64,000 bases of DNA from Bradyrhizobium jicamae. Lineage in GTDB: Bacteria; Pseudomonadota; Alphaproteobacteria; Rhizobiales; Xanthobacteraceae. The position numbers and the translations under genes are program-made. The stretch covers positions 1-64,000 of the forward strand of contig NZ_JAFCJX010000010.1 of NCBI RefSeq assembly GCF_018130695.1. Reading direction: 5' to 3'. Positions 11,767-20,687 of the stretch are shown piece by piece; position 1 is the first letter of the stretch, and each line of letters begins with the position of its first letter. Under the pieces are notes generated by a model that worked only from the letters and a program-made list of their open reading frames with translations, did no database searches and was not told where the DNA came from.

Positions 11767-13509
11767 ATGGCAATGGACGAGATAGTCGACGGTATGTCGG
11801 AGGTTTCCTGCGACGTGCTCGTGATCGGCGGTGGCACCGCCGGCCCGATGGCGGCGCTGAAGGCGAAGCTGAAGAATCCGAAGGCGAACGTGGTTCTGCT
11901 GGAGAAGGCCAACGTCAAGCGCTCCGGCGCGATCTCGATGGGCATGGACGGGCTGAACAACGCCGTCATTCCCGGCTACGCGACGCCCGAGCAGTACACC
12001 AAGGAAATTACCATCGCCAATGACGGCATCGTCGATCAGAAGGCGGTCTACAAATACGCGCAGAACTGCTACTCCATCATCGAGGAGCTCGACAGCTTCG
12101 GCATCCGCTTCCTGAAGAACGAGAACGGCGATTATGCCGTCAAGAAGGTGCACCACATCGGCACCTATGTGCTGCCGATGCCGAACGGCGACACCGTCAA
12201 GAAAGCCCTGTATCGCCAGCTGCGCCGCGCCCGAATCCTGATCTCCAACCGCTACATGGCAACGCGCCTCTTGACCGCGAGCGACGGCCGGGTCGCCGGC
12301 GCGATCAGCGTCAACACCCGCACTGCAGAGCTGCTGGTAATCAAGGCCAAGTCGGTGATCCTCTGCATGGGCGCTGCAGGCCGACTGGGGCTGCCGACGT
12401 CGGGCTACATGTTCGGCACCTACGAGAATGCCGCCAATTCCGGCGACGGCTATGCGATGGCCTATCACGCGGGTGCGGCGCTCGCGAACCTCGAATGCTT
12501 CCAGATCAATCCGTTGATCAAGGATTACAACGGCCCGGCCTGCGCCTATGTCGCCGGACCGTTCGGCGCCTTCACCGCCAACAACGAGGGTTCGCGCTTC
12601 ATCGAATGCGACTACTGGTCGGGCCAGATGATGCTCGAATTCTACAACGAGCTGTTGTCCGGCAAAGGGCCCGTCTTCCTGCAGCTCAAGCATCTGCATC
12701 CGAACACGATCGAGGAGATCGAATCGACCCTGCACAAGGTCGAGCGTCCGACCCGCGGCCTGTTCCAGCAGGGGCGGGGCACCGACTACCGCAAGGAGTC
12801 GATCGAGATGCACATCTCGGAGATCGGCTTCTGCTCGGGCCACAGCGCCTCCGGCGTCTTCGTCGACGACTTCGCCCGCACCTCCGTGCCCGGCCTCTAT
12901 GCCGCCGGCGACATGGCGAGCGTGCCGCACAATTACATGCTCGGCGCTTTCACCAATGGTGCAGTCGCTGGTGCCGATGCGATGGAGTTTGCCGACAACC
13001 ACGACTTTGCGGATTTCGACGCGGCCGACATCGCCAAAGAACGCGACCGCGTGATGGCGCCGACCAAGCGGGACGACGGCATTCCGCCGAACCAGATTGA
13101 GTACAAGGCGCGCCGTCTGGTGAACGATTATCTGCAGCCGCCAAAAGTCACCCGCAAGTTCGAGCTCGGCCAGCGCCGCCTCGCCGAAGTGCGCGAGGAC
13201 ATGGAGCAGCGCATGATCGCGCGCAATTCGCACGAGCTGCTGCGCGCGCTGGAGACACAGTCGATCCTGGATTGCGCGGACATGGCGGCTCACGCCTCGC
13301 TGTACCGCGAGGAGAGCCGCTGGGGTCTGTACCATCTGCGCACGGATTTCCCGGAGAAGGACAACGAGAACTGGTTCTGCCACACGCTGCTGTCGAAGAA
13401 GGACGGCCGCATGACCAGCGAGAAGCGCGAGGTGCAGCCCTATGTCGTGCCGATCGCCGACGACGAGAAGGATCTCTACGACAAGCAGCGCATCCGCGTA
13501 TCAGCGTGA
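11767..13509 (+). CDS. AprA-like FAD-dependent oxidoreductase (fumarate reductase / adenylylsulfate reductase alpha family)
   Basis: A 580-residue soluble flavoprotein. The dinucleotide-binding motif GGGTAG is at 21-26, followed by LLEKANVKRSGA. The C-terminal FAD-contacting segment is PGLYAAGDMAS, with an SGHSASG segment before it. The fold is shared by SdhA/FrdA and by AprA of dissimilatory sulfur metabolism. The small two-cluster ferredoxin encoded next resembles AprB rather than SdhB, so the pair looks AprAB-like. There is no signal peptide, so it acts in the cytoplasm. AGGAG precedes the ATG. The substrate is unknown: AprA function is not proven by the sequence, and neither a sulfate adenylyltransferase gene nor Qmo genes are seen nearby. 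An aspartate-oxidase or fumarate-reductase role is less likely given the partners. Confidence 0.85.
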   Translation: MAMDEIVDGMSEVSCDVLVIGGGTAGPMAALKAKLKNPKANVVLLEKANVKRSGAISMGMDGLNNAVIPGYATPEQYTKEITIANDGIVDQKAVYKYAQNCYSIIEELDSFGIRFLKNENGDYAVKKVHHIGTYVLPMPNGDTVKKALYRQLRRARILISNRYMATRLLTASDGRVAGAISVNTRTAELLVIKAKSVILCMGAAGRLGLPTSGYMFGTYENAANSGDGYAMAYHAGAALANLECFQINPLIKDYNGPACAYVAGPFGAFTANNEGSRFIECDYWSGQMMLEFYNELLSGKGPVFLQLKHLHPNTIEEIESTLHKVERPTRGLFQQGRGTDYRKESIEMHISEIGFCSGHSASGVFVDDFARTSVPGLYAAGDMASVPHNYMLGAFTNGAVAGADAMEFADNHDFADFDAADIAKERDRVMAPTKRDDGIPPNQIEYKARRLVNDYLQPPKVTRKFELGQRRLAEVREDMEQRMIARNSHELLRALETQSILDCADMAAHASLYREESRWGLYHLRTDFPEKDNENWFCHTLLSKKDGRMTSEKREVQPYVVPIADDEKDLYDKQRIRVSA

Positions 13510-13543
13510 GCGCCTGCGACCAGCCATTCAAGGAGTTTGAACC

Positions 13544-13777
13544 ATGCCTCTTGCGACTTACCAGACCTCCGTGCCCGTCGTCGTCGACGACGCCAAATGC
13601 ATTGCCGACAAGGGCTGCACCGTCTGCGTCGACGTCTGCCCGCTCGACGTGCTCAGGATCAGCGACATGACCGGCAAGGCCTACATGGCCTATGACGAGT
13701 GCTGGTACTGCATGCCCTGCGAGGCGGATTGCCCGACCGGCGCCGTCACCGTCAACATTCCCTACCTCCTGAGGTGA
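13544..13777 (+). CDS. AprB-like 2[4Fe-4S] ferredoxin
   Basis: A 77-residue electron carrier with eight cysteines in two sets: C19, C25, C28, C32 and C53, C56, C59, C63. The second set reads C-W-Y-C-M-P-C-E-A-D-C-P, close to the aromatic-rich motif of adenylylsulfate reductase beta subunits (C-W-x-C-x-x-C). The enlarged C-x5-C spacing in the first set also fits AprB better than bacterial-type ferredoxins. AprB proper is longer, with a C-terminal tail that wraps AprA; that tail is missing here. It starts 34 bases after the flavoprotein and two bases before the HEAT-repeat gene, so all three are one operon. Confidence 0.87.
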   Translation: MPLATYQTSVPVVVDDAKCIADKGCTVCVDVCPLDVLRISDMTGKAYMAYDECWYCMPCEADCPTGAVTVNIPYLLR

Positions 13778-13779
13778 TC

Positions 13780-14751
13780 ATGTCGAGCCCGTTCGAATCC
13801 TACGACGATCTCGACGACGCCGACGAGCGTCTGCAGGCCGCCGATCCGGCCGAACGCCGCGTCGCGATCATCGCGCTCGGCCATTCCGGCGATCCGGCCG
13901 CGGTCGCGCATCTCGCCAACATGGTCGCCGATCCCGATGCCGGCGTCCGCCAGCAGGTGGCGATGGCGCTTGGCGAGTTCGACGGCCCCGACAGCGCAGC
14001 GGGCCTGGTGCAGTTGCTGGTCGATCCTGAGCGGATCGTGGCCTCGGCCGCGGCCGACAGCATGGCCGAATTGAAGGATCCCGCCTGCGCGGATGCGATC
14101 CTGCCGCTGGTCAGGCATGGCCACGCCTTCGTCCGGATGGGTGCGCTACGGGCACTGAAGGAGTTGCGGCGCAAGGACACGCTGAAGCCGGCGCTGGAAG
14201 CGCTGCAGGACAGCGACGCTGCGGTACGCGTGCAGGCGATCGGGGTGATCGGTTTCCTCAAGCTCGAGGAGTCGATCCCTGCGCTGACCGCATCGATCAG
14301 CGATTCCGACGCCCATGTCCGCCGCGCCGCCGTCAGCGCGCTGGCATTTTCCCACATGAAGTCCGCCGCCGAGTCGATCACCCGTGCGCTGAAGGACGCG
14401 GACTGGATGGTGCGCGAGATGGCGGCCGAGACGCTCGGCCTCAACGCCAATGGTGCGATCGCCGCCGATCCCCTGATCGAGGCGCTGTCCGACGAATTCT
14501 GGCAGGTGCGGCTGAAATCGATCCGCAGCCTCGGCAAGATGAAGATCGATCGCGCGGTGCGTCCGATCGGCGGCTGCATTACCCATGAACAGGCCAACCT
14601 GCGCAAGGAGGCGGCCGCTGCGCTCGGCGAGATCGCCGATCCCGCCGGCGAGCCGTTCCTCGCGCTGGTCGCCGGCGATCCCGATCCCGAGGTGCGGAAG
14701 AATTCGCGCTGGGCGCTACAGCAGATCGCGGCGCGCAAGGCACGAGCATGA
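13780..14751 (+). CDS. HEAT / PBS-lyase-like repeat protein
   Basis: A 323-residue all-helical repeat protein. From about residue 25 to the end it is built of roughly nine 31-residue HEAT-type units, each with a D(P/S)DAxVRxxAxxALG-like core (for example DPDAGVRQQVAMALGEF, SDAHVRRAAVSALAF, DPEVRKNSRWALQQI). Such proteins are scaffolds, and some are lyases or chaperones for cofactor attachment. The ATG at 13780 follows the ferredoxin stop by two bases, so it is coupled to the AprAB-like genes and may help assemble or hold the complex, which is inference. Its stop codon falls inside a palindromic repeat. Confidence 0.85.
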   Translation: MSSPFESYDDLDDADERLQAADPAERRVAIIALGHSGDPAAVAHLANMVADPDAGVRQQVAMALGEFDGPDSAAGLVQLLVDPERIVASAAADSMAELKDPACADAILPLVRHGHAFVRMGALRALKELRRKDTLKPALEALQDSDAAVRVQAIGVIGFLKLEESIPALTASISDSDAHVRRAAVSALAFSHMKSAAESITRALKDADWMVREMAAETLGLNANGAIAADPLIEALSDEFWQVRLKSIRSLGKMKIDRAVRPIGGCITHEQANLRKEAAAALGEIADPAGEPFLALVAGDPDPEVRKNSRWALQQIAARKARA

Positions 14752-14792
14752 TCCGGAAAAGTGTGAAGCGGTTTTCCGAAGAGATCATGCTC
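14744..14792. repeat. Palindromic repeat overlapping the HEAT gene stop codon
   Basis: Inverted repeat with GAGCATGATC at 14744-14753 and GATCATGCTC at 14783-14792, plus inner arms CGGAAAA / TTTTCCG. This element type is common between genes in Bradyrhizobium and relatives (known from the group, not searched here). The stop codon of the upstream gene (14749-14751) lies within its left arm. Confidence 0.75.
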
Positions 14793-14814
14793 AAACAAGA
14801 GTCTGTCACCTGAG

Positions 14815-15153
14815 ATGACCTACGTCGTCACCGAAGCCTGCGTGAAGTGCAAATACACCGACTGCGTCGAGGTGTGCCCGGTCGATTGCTTCTATGAGGG
14901 GGAGAACATGCTCGTGATCCATCCCGAGGAATGCATCGACTGCGGCGTCTGCGAGCCGGAGTGTCCTGCGGATGCGATCAAGGCGGACACCGAGGAAGGG
15001 CTCGAGACGTGGCTTGCGGTCAACGCGAAATTCGCGGGCGTCTGGCCGAATATCACCGACCGCAAGGACCCACCTGGCGACGCGGACCAGTTCCAGGGCG
15101 TGGACGGCAAGTTCGAGAAATATTTCAGCGAGGCGGCCGGGTCGGGATCATAG
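14815..15153 (+). CDS. fdxA: Seven-iron-type ferredoxin (FdxA)
   Basis: A 112-residue ferredoxin of the Azotobacter FdI / FdxA class. The first cluster segment, C9-x2-C12-x4-C17-x3-C21 followed by P, is the pattern of a [3Fe-4S] plus [4Fe-4S] pair. The second set is C40-x2-C43-x2-C46-x3-C50-P. The C-terminal extension with [12 protein letters not shown] is typical of the family. It lies 63 bases after the HEAT gene, separated by a palindromic repeat, and is on the same strand as the AprAB-like genes. It could pass electrons to or from that enzyme, although FdxA is also a common stand-alone housekeeping gene. Confidence 0.92.
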   Translation: MTYVVTEACVKCKYTDCVEVCPVDCFYEGENMLVIHPEECIDCGVCEPECPADAIKADTEEGLETWLAVNAKFAGVWPNITDRKDPPGDADQFQGVDGKFEKYFSEAAGSGS

Positions 15154-15174
15154 GGCGGGCAGGCAAACCAAAAT

Positions 15175-15432
15175 CTACCCCTGGCCGTCCTTGAGGCCGT
15201 AGTCCTCGTAGATCCTGAGGGGATCGGTGTCCGGAGACAGCCGGCACTTGGCCTGGGCCAGATTGAGGGTGACGGCGCCGGCGTCGCAGCGGGCCATCAG
15301 CAGCTTCTTGATATCGTCCATATGGGCCCGGGGCTGGTGCTTCTCGGGCAGTTGCTCCAACGCGACCAGCGCCGTGGCCAGCGCCTCGGTGACGACCCAT
15401 TCGTCGTGGCCCGTTATTCCCTTCTTCGGCAT
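15175..15432 (-). CDS. Small conserved-looking hypothetical protein
   Basis: An 85-residue acidic, soluble protein that I cannot place in a family. It has two Cys (in ARCDAGAV and AKCRLS) and no signal peptide or membrane segment. The start at 15432 is chosen because GGGAGG lies just upstream. It is convergent with fdxA. Normal codon use supports it as a real gene. Confidence 0.65.
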   Translation of the reverse strand: MPKKGITGHDEWVVTEALATALVALEQLPEKHQPRAHMDDIKKLLMARCDAGAVTLNLAQAKCRLSPDTDPLRIYEDYGLKDGQG

Positions 15433-15599
15433 CACCAAACCTCCCGAACGTTTGGAGCGACTGACAGTCTAACGCAAAGCCGGGCGGTCCCGCCATCGCG
15501 ACTGGGACCATCCGGCCGATTTGTGTAGACTTCATCCTGCCCCGCAATGTCAGGCGATTTTCGGACGCCCTGGGCGGGCGACTGCCAGACCGAGGTTCC

Positions 15600-16187
15600 A
15601 TGACGCCGGACCAGGCGGATCACGCCGCGCCCCGCAACGTATTTCTCTTCAGCGGCCACATGATCGATGCCCCCGGGCGCGCGCATCCGCGCTTTCCGGC
15701 CGACAAGGAGCCGATCGCGCGCGAGGCCATCGCCAGGACGCTGGCCGAGGAGGGCGCCGGTCCCGGCGATCTCGCGATTTGCGGCGGGGCATGTGGTGGC
15801 GATCTGATCTTTGCCGAGGCCGCGCTGGCGCGGGGGCTCGCGCTCGAACTCTACATCCCCTTCGAGGTGCCGACTTTCCTTACGGAGTCCGTCGACTTCG
15901 CCGGCGCCAGCTGGCGCCAACGCTTTCTGACAGCACGCAGCCAGGCAACGCTGTACGTCATGTCCGAGGAACTCGGTCCGCTGCCGGCTGGCCAGAACGC
16001 CTATGAACGCGACAATCTCTGGATGCTCGCGGCCGCCACGCGGTTCGGCGCGGAAAAGCTTGGCTTTATCTGCCTGTGGAACGGCGAAGGCAGCGATGGC
16101 CCCGGCGGAACAAAGCATCTGCTGGAGCAGGCCCGCGCCATGACCGGACGGGTCTACTGGCTCGATACGCGCAAGCTGTGGCGGTAG
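15600..16187 (+). CDS. Hypothetical protein with SLOG-like (nucleotide-binding Rossmann) pattern
   Basis: A 195-residue soluble protein. It begins with VFLFSGHMID, then has E-P-I-A-R-E-A-I-A-x-T-L and a glycine-rich turn CGGACGGDLIFAEAALARG followed by LELYIPF. That layout (hydrophobic strand plus G-H/G-S turn, GGAxGGD loop, aged strand ending IPF) resembles the SLOG/LOG-type Rossmann folds that bind or hydrolyse nucleotides. The function is not known. It stands alone between fdxA and the DUF3141 operon. The family assignment is by pattern only. Confidence 0.7.
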   Translation: MTPDQADHAAPRNVFLFSGHMIDAPGRAHPRFPADKEPIAREAIARTLAEEGAGPGDLAICGGACGGDLIFAEAALARGLALELYIPFEVPTFLTESVDFAGASWRQRFLTARSQATLYVMSEELGPLPAGQNAYERDNLWMLAAATRFGAEKLGFICLWNGEGSDGPGGTKHLLEQARAMTGRVYWLDTRKLWR

Positions 16188-16200
16188 CGACCCCCGTGGC

Positions 16201-16214
16201 TTGACCTAAATCAA
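16201..16214 (+). promoter_or_regulatory. FixK/FNR-type box TTGACCTAAATCAA
   Basis: Matches TTGA-N6-TCAA, with TTGAC and ATCAA arms. Its centre is about 63 bases before the DUF3141 start codon, where an activator would contact RNA polymerase. Two further boxes of the same type lie at 23350 and 24959. Confidence 0.75.
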
Positions 16215-16270
16215 CGTCCCGGCCTCGCCCGACGCTTTCAATCAGAGCGCTGGGTGGAGGACCGAAACCG

Positions 16271-18481
16271 ATGTCGCTGGACAATCCGCAACTCCCGGGC
16301 GGCCCCCTGTCGGGCGTCGTCGCCAAGGCCGTGGAATACATGGTGGATGCCGGACAGCGCAGCGTGCTGTTCCTGGACATCCTGCGCCAGCGCGGCGACC
16401 AGTATCGCGAGCATGTGGCGCAGACGGCACCGCACGTCCTGAGCTATTCTGCCGAGCTCATCATCGACGGCCGCAAGCTGGAACAGCCGGTCAATTACGC
16501 GTTGGTGCGCATCATCCCGCCCAAGGGCGTGGAGATCGACCTCAAGCGCCGCCCGTTCGTGATCGTCGACCCGCGGGCGGGTCACGGCCCCGGGATCGGT
16601 GGCTTCAAGGCCGACAGCGAGATCGGCGTTGCGATGAAGGCGGGGCATCCCTGCTATTTCATCGGCTTCCTGCCGGAGCCGATGCCCGGCCAAACCATCG
16701 AGCGGATCGCGCGCGCCGAGGCGATCTTCATCGAGAAGGTGATCGAGCGGCATCCCGAGGCCGACGGCAAGCCGTGCGTGATCGGTAACTGCCAGGCCGG
16801 CTGGGCGATCATGATCCTGGCATCGCTGCGACCCGAACTGTTCGGGCCCGTGATCGTGGCCGGCGCGCCGCTGGCCTATTGGGCGGGCGTGCATGGCAAA
16901 TATCCGATGCGCTATTCGGGCGGCCTGCTCGGCGGAAGCTGGCTGACGGCGCTTGCCGGCGACCTCGGTGCAGGCAAGTTCGACGGCGCCTGGCTGGTGC
17001 AGAACTTCGAGAACCAAAATCCGGCGAACACGCTTTGGACCAAGCAGTACAACGTGTACTCCAAGGTCGACACCGAAGCCGACCGCTATCTGGAATTCGA
17101 GCGCTGGTGGGGCGGGCACGTCAACCTCAACGCCGAGGAGATCCAGTTCATCGTCGATGAGCTCTTCATCGGCAACAATCTGGCCGTCGGCCGGGTCAGG
17201 ATGTCCGACGGAACGGCGGTCGATCTGCGCAACATCCGTTCGCCGATCGTGGTGTTCTGCTCCAAGGGCGACAACATCACGCCGCCGCAGCAGGCGCTGC
17301 ACTGGATTCTCGACCTCTACGCCGATGTCGACGAGATCAGGGCGCACGGCCAGACCATCGTCTACACCGTGCATGAAACGGTCGGCCATCTCGGCATCTT
17401 CGTCTCCGGCGGCGTCGCCAAGAAGGAGCATGCGGAGTTCTCCAGCAACATCGACCTGATCGACGTGCTGCCGCCCGGTCTCTACGAGGCGACATTCGAG
17501 GCGAGGGGAACCGAGACGCTCAATGACGAGCTCGCGGTCGGACAATGGGTGATGCGCTGCGAGGCGCGTACGCTGGACGATATCCGCGACATGGGCGGCA
17601 ATTCGCCGGAGGACGAGCGTCGCTTCGAGACCGCGAAACGCGTCTCGGAGAGGAATCTGGCGGCCTATCAGCAATATCTGCAGCCCTGGATCAAGTCGAT
17701 GGTGACGCCGCAGATGGCGGAGATGATGCGCAACTGGCATCCGCTACGCCTGCAATACGAGGCATTCAGCAGCAACAATCCATGGATGAAGTCCGTGGAG
17801 AACGCGGCCGACAAGGCGCGCGACGCGCGCAAGCCGGTGGCCGAGGACAATCCGTTCCTGGTGTTTCAGGAGCGGATGTCGAAGCAGATCGTCAGTTCGC
17901 TCGATCAATGGCGCGACTCCGCGGAGGCGATGAGCGAAGCGATGTTCCTGGCCATCTACGGCTCGCCGGCGCTGCAGGCCGCCGTCGGAGTCGATCCAAA
18001 GGCAGACATCTCTCGGCGCCGCGAGATGGATCCGAAGCACCGTGAGCGCCTGCACGCCCGTGTGGCCGAGTTGTCGGCGAAGATCGGCACCGGCGGATTG
18101 CGCGAGGCCGGCATCCGCGCCTTGCTCTATGTCGGGTCGGCGCGCGGCATGGTGGACGAGCGCAGCCTCGAGGCGCTGCGGCGGCTCCGCCAGACCGATG
18201 AGTCCGCGCGGATGGCGCTCGCCGAATTCAAGATGCTGGTCCGCGAGCAGTTCTTCATGCTGCTGCTCGATCGCGACGCCGCGCTGGCGGCCATTCCAAA
18301 GCTGCTGCCAAACGACATGGATGAGCGGCGTCGCGCGTTTGCTGCGATCAAGGAGGTGTTGTCGGCGAGTGCGGACATCTCTGGTGAGGTGGCCAGGCGA
18401 TTGAAAGAGGTCGCCGTGCTGTTCGGGCTCGACAGCCACGGCAATACGGTCCCTTTCGATCCGAAAGCCCGGGCGTCATAG
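16271..18481 (+). CDS. DUF3141 alpha/beta-hydrolase-fold protein (PHA-synthase-like)
   Basis: A 736-residue protein of the DUF3141 family. The N-terminal half is an alpha/beta-hydrolase domain whose nucleophile elbow is GNCQAG with Cys at 174, like the G-x-C-x-G box of polyhydroxyalkanoate synthases rather than a serine lipase box. VDPRAGHGPGIGG and the later VFCSKGDNITPP and VHETVGHLGIF segments supply plausible Asp and His. Residues 400-736 are a helical extension of unknown role. It is the first gene of an operon with pta, ackA and fabI. Its function is unproven; a link to polyester or acyl-CoA overflow metabolism under low oxygen is inferred from the box upstream and the neighbours. Confidence 0.88.
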   Translation: MSLDNPQLPGGPLSGVVAKAVEYMVDAGQRSVLFLDILRQRGDQYREHVAQTAPHVLSYSAELIIDGRKLEQPVNYALVRIIPPKGVEIDLKRRPFVIVDPRAGHGPGIGGFKADSEIGVAMKAGHPCYFIGFLPEPMPGQTIERIARAEAIFIEKVIERHPEADGKPCVIGNCQAGWAIMILASLRPELFGPVIVAGAPLAYWAGVHGKYPMRYSGGLLGGSWLTALAGDLGAGKFDGAWLVQNFENQNPANTLWTKQYNVYSKVDTEADRYLEFERWWGGHVNLNAEEIQFIVDELFIGNNLAVGRVRMSDGTAVDLRNIRSPIVVFCSKGDNITPPQQALHWILDLYADVDEIRAHGQTIVYTVHETVGHLGIFVSGGVAKKEHAEFSSNIDLIDVLPPGLYEATFEARGTETLNDELAVGQWVMRCEARTLDDIRDMGGNSPEDERRFETAKRVSERNLAAYQQYLQPWIKSMVTPQMAEMMRNWHPLRLQYEAFSSNNPWMKSVENAADKARDARKPVAEDNPFLVFQERMSKQIVSSLDQWRDSAEAMSEAMFLAIYGSPALQAAVGVDPKADISRRREMDPKHRERLHARVAELSAKIGTGGLREAGIRALLYVGSARGMVDERSLEALRRLRQTDESARMALAEFKMLVREQFFMLLLDRDAALAAIPKLLPNDMDERRRAFAAIKEVLSASADISGEVARRLKEVAVLFGLDSHGNTVPFDPKARAS

Positions 18482-18498
18482 CAAGTCGGAGCGGAACA

Positions 18499-19467
18499 AT
18501 GGATGTCGTGGCAACCGGAACAAATCAACCCGGCGCAAAGTACGATCGCCTGATCAAATCGGCGAAAGGTGTGCCTTCGGTCTCCACCATCGTCGTGCAT
18601 CCCTGCGACGAGAGCTCGCTGCGCGGTGCGCTCGATTCCGCAGAGGCCGGCATCATCAAGGCGATCCTCGTCGGCCCGGCCGCGCGGATCAGGGATGCAG
18701 CCGCCAAGCACGATCTCGATATCTCCGGTTACGAGATCATCGACACGCCGCCGACGGAGGCCGCCGCGGCAGCCAAAGGCGTCCAGCTGATTCATGAAGG
18801 CAAGGGCCAGGTCCTGATGAAGGGAAGCCTGCACACCGACGAAATCATGCGCGCCGTGACGGCCAAGGACGGCGGCTTGCGGACAAACCGGCGCGTCAGC
18901 CATGTCTTCGTGATGGACGTGCCGGCCTACACCGAGACGGTGTTCGTCACCGATGCCGCCATCAACATCTTTCCGGACCTCGACGCCAAGCGCGACATCA
19001 TCCAGAACGCCGTCGACCTCTTCAATCAGGCGGGCTTCGGCACCACGCCGCGGGTGGCGATCCTGTCGGCGGTCGAAACCGTGACGTCGAAGATCCCTTC
19101 GACAATCGAGGCGGCCGCGCTCTGCAAGATGGCTGACCGCAAGCAGATCACCGGTGCGCTATTGGACGGGCCGCTTGCCTTCGACAATGCCATCGATATC
19201 GAAGCCGCGCGGATCAAGGGCATCAGGTCGGAAGTCGCGGGCAAAGCGCAGATCCTGGTCGTGCCCGATCTGGAGTCCGGCAACATGCTGGCCAAGAATC
19301 TGGCCTATTTCGCCAAGGCCGACGGCGCCGGCATCGTGCTCGGCGCGCGGGTTCCGGTCGTGCTGACATCGCGGGCCGACTCCGCGCGGTCGCGGATGGC
19401 GTCGGCCGCGGTTGCTGCCCTCTATGCCGATGCAAGGCGCCGCAGTGCGCCCATCGCCGCCGCGTGA
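18499..19467 (+). CDS. pta: Phosphate acetyl/butyryltransferase
   Basis: A 322-residue enzyme of the Pta/Ptb family, which interconverts acyl-CoA plus phosphate with acyl-phosphate plus CoA. Visible family features are [15 protein letters not shown], a central [10 protein letters not shown], and a C-terminal [17 protein letters not shown]. Its short length fits the single-domain transferase, not the long Pta with DRTGG domains. It starts 17 bases after the DUF3141 gene, and ackA begins five bases after its stop codon. Pairing with acetate kinase makes acetyl-phosphate the likely product, with ATP made from acetyl-CoA when respiration is limited. Butyryl specificity cannot be excluded. Confidence 0.88.
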   Translation: MDVVATGTNQPGAKYDRLIKSAKGVPSVSTIVVHPCDESSLRGALDSAEAGIIKAILVGPAARIRDAAAKHDLDISGYEIIDTPPTEAAAAAKGVQLIHEGKGQVLMKGSLHTDEIMRAVTAKDGGLRTNRRVSHVFVMDVPAYTETVFVTDAAINIFPDLDAKRDIIQNAVDLFNQAGFGTTPRVAILSAVETVTSKIPSTIEAAALCKMADRKQITGALLDGPLAFDNAIDIEAARIKGIRSEVAGKAQILVVPDLESGNMLAKNLAYFAKADGAGIVLGARVPVVLTSRADSARSRMASAAVAALYADARRRSAPIAAA

Positions 19468-19472
19468 TTGCC

Positions 19473-20687
19473 ATGGATACGATCCTCGTCGTCAATGCCG
19501 GCTCGTCCAGCGTCAAGTTCCAGGTCTTCGCCGTGCAAGGCGAGGGGGTGTTGCGTCGCCAATTGAAAGGCCAGATGGACGGGATCGGCAGCCGGCCGCG
19601 CTTGCGCGCCAGCGGCCCCAATGGCGAAACGCTCGCCGACCGCGCCTATCCGATCGAGGCGGTCGCCGATGTTCCTGCGGCGATGTCCGTCGCCGGCGGC
19701 TGGCTGAGGGACGAGCTCAACATCAACCCGATCGCGGTCGGCCACCGCGTCGTGCATGGCGGGCCGGATCATGCACGCCCGGTGCTGATCGACCCCATGG
19801 TCGTGACGCGGCTGGAGCGCTACGCGCCGCTGGCGCCGCTGCACCAGCCGCACAATCTGGCACCGATCAAATCGCTGCTGACCAACTTTCCGAAGCTGCC
19901 GCAGGTCGCCTGCTTCGACACCGCATTTCACCGCGAGCATGATCCGTTGGCGGACCACTACGCCATTCCGCATCAGCTCCACGCTGAGGGCATCAGGCGT
20001 TACGGCTTCCACGGCCTGTCCTACGAATACGTATCCAAGCGGCTGCCGCAGGTGGCGCCGGAGGTCGCGGTCGGGCGGGTCATCGTGGCCCATCTCGGCA
20101 GCGGCGCCTCGATGTGCGCGATGCGCGCAGGCAAGAGCGTCGAGAGCACGATGGGATTTACCGCGCTCGACGGCCTTGCGATGGGCACGCGGCCCGGCCA
20201 GATCGATCCGGGCGTTGTCCTCCACCTGATCACCGAGAAGGGGATGTCCGCGTCCAAGGTGCAGGACTTCCTCTACCGCGACTGTGGCCTGAAGGGCCTG
20301 TCCGGCGTCAGCAACGACATGCGCGAGCTCGAGACCAGCGCCGACCCGCGTGCGGCGTTTGCGATCGACTATTTCGTCTACCGCATCGGTCTCAACGCCG
20401 GCATGCTGGCCGCCGCGCTCGAAGGCCTCGACGGTTTCGTTTTCACCGCCGGGATCGGCGAGAATTCCGTTTCGATCCGCGCCCGCATCGCCGAGCGGCT
20501 CGCCTGGCTCGGCATCGTGCTCGATCCGGCTGAGAACGCGCGGCATTCGACCCGGATCTCCCGGCCCGACAGCCGTATTCCCGTCTACGTCGTGCCGACC
20601 GATGAAGAGCTGATGATCGCGCAGCATACGCTGACGCTGCTCGTGAACCGGCCATCGCCCAACTCCAAACGCGAGAGAGTGTCATGA
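19473..20687 (+). CDS. ackA: Acetate kinase
   Basis: A 404-residue ASKHA-family kinase making acetate and ATP from acetyl-phosphate and ADP. The N-terminal phosphate loop is [15 protein letters not shown], followed by [28 protein letters not shown] and [11 protein letters not shown]. The late FTAGIGENS motif is also present. ATG at 19473 is preferred over an overlapping GTG nine bases upstream. Its stop codon overlaps the fabI start by four bases (ATGA). It forms a Pta-AckA pair for substrate-level phosphorylation or acetate handling. Confidence 0.94.
   Translation: MDTILVVNAGSSSVKFQVFAVQGEGVLRRQLKGQMDGIGSRPRLRASGPNGETLADRAYPIEAVADVPAAMSVAGGWLRDELNINPIAVGHRVVHGGPDHARPVLIDPMVVTRLERYAPLAPLHQPHNLAPIKSLLTNFPKLPQVACFDTAFHREHDPLADHYAIPHQLHAEGIRRYGFHGLSYEYVSKRLPQVAPEVAVGRVIVAHLGSGASMCAMRAGKSVESTMGFTALDGLAMGTRPGQIDPGVVLHLITEKGMSASKVQDFLYRDCGLKGLSGVSNDMRELETSADPRAAFAIDYFVYRIGLNAGMLAAALEGLDGFVFTAGIGENSVSIRARIAERLAWLGIVLDPAENARHSTRISRPDSRIPVYVVPTDEELMIAQHTLTLLVNRPSPNSKRERVS

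Noticed and set aside
11767..13777. Succinate dehydrogenase / fumarate reductase complex
   Set aside because: There is no membrane anchor subunit and no SdhB-type protein with 2Fe-2S, 3Fe-4S and 4Fe-4S sets; the partner is a two-cluster AprB-like ferredoxin.
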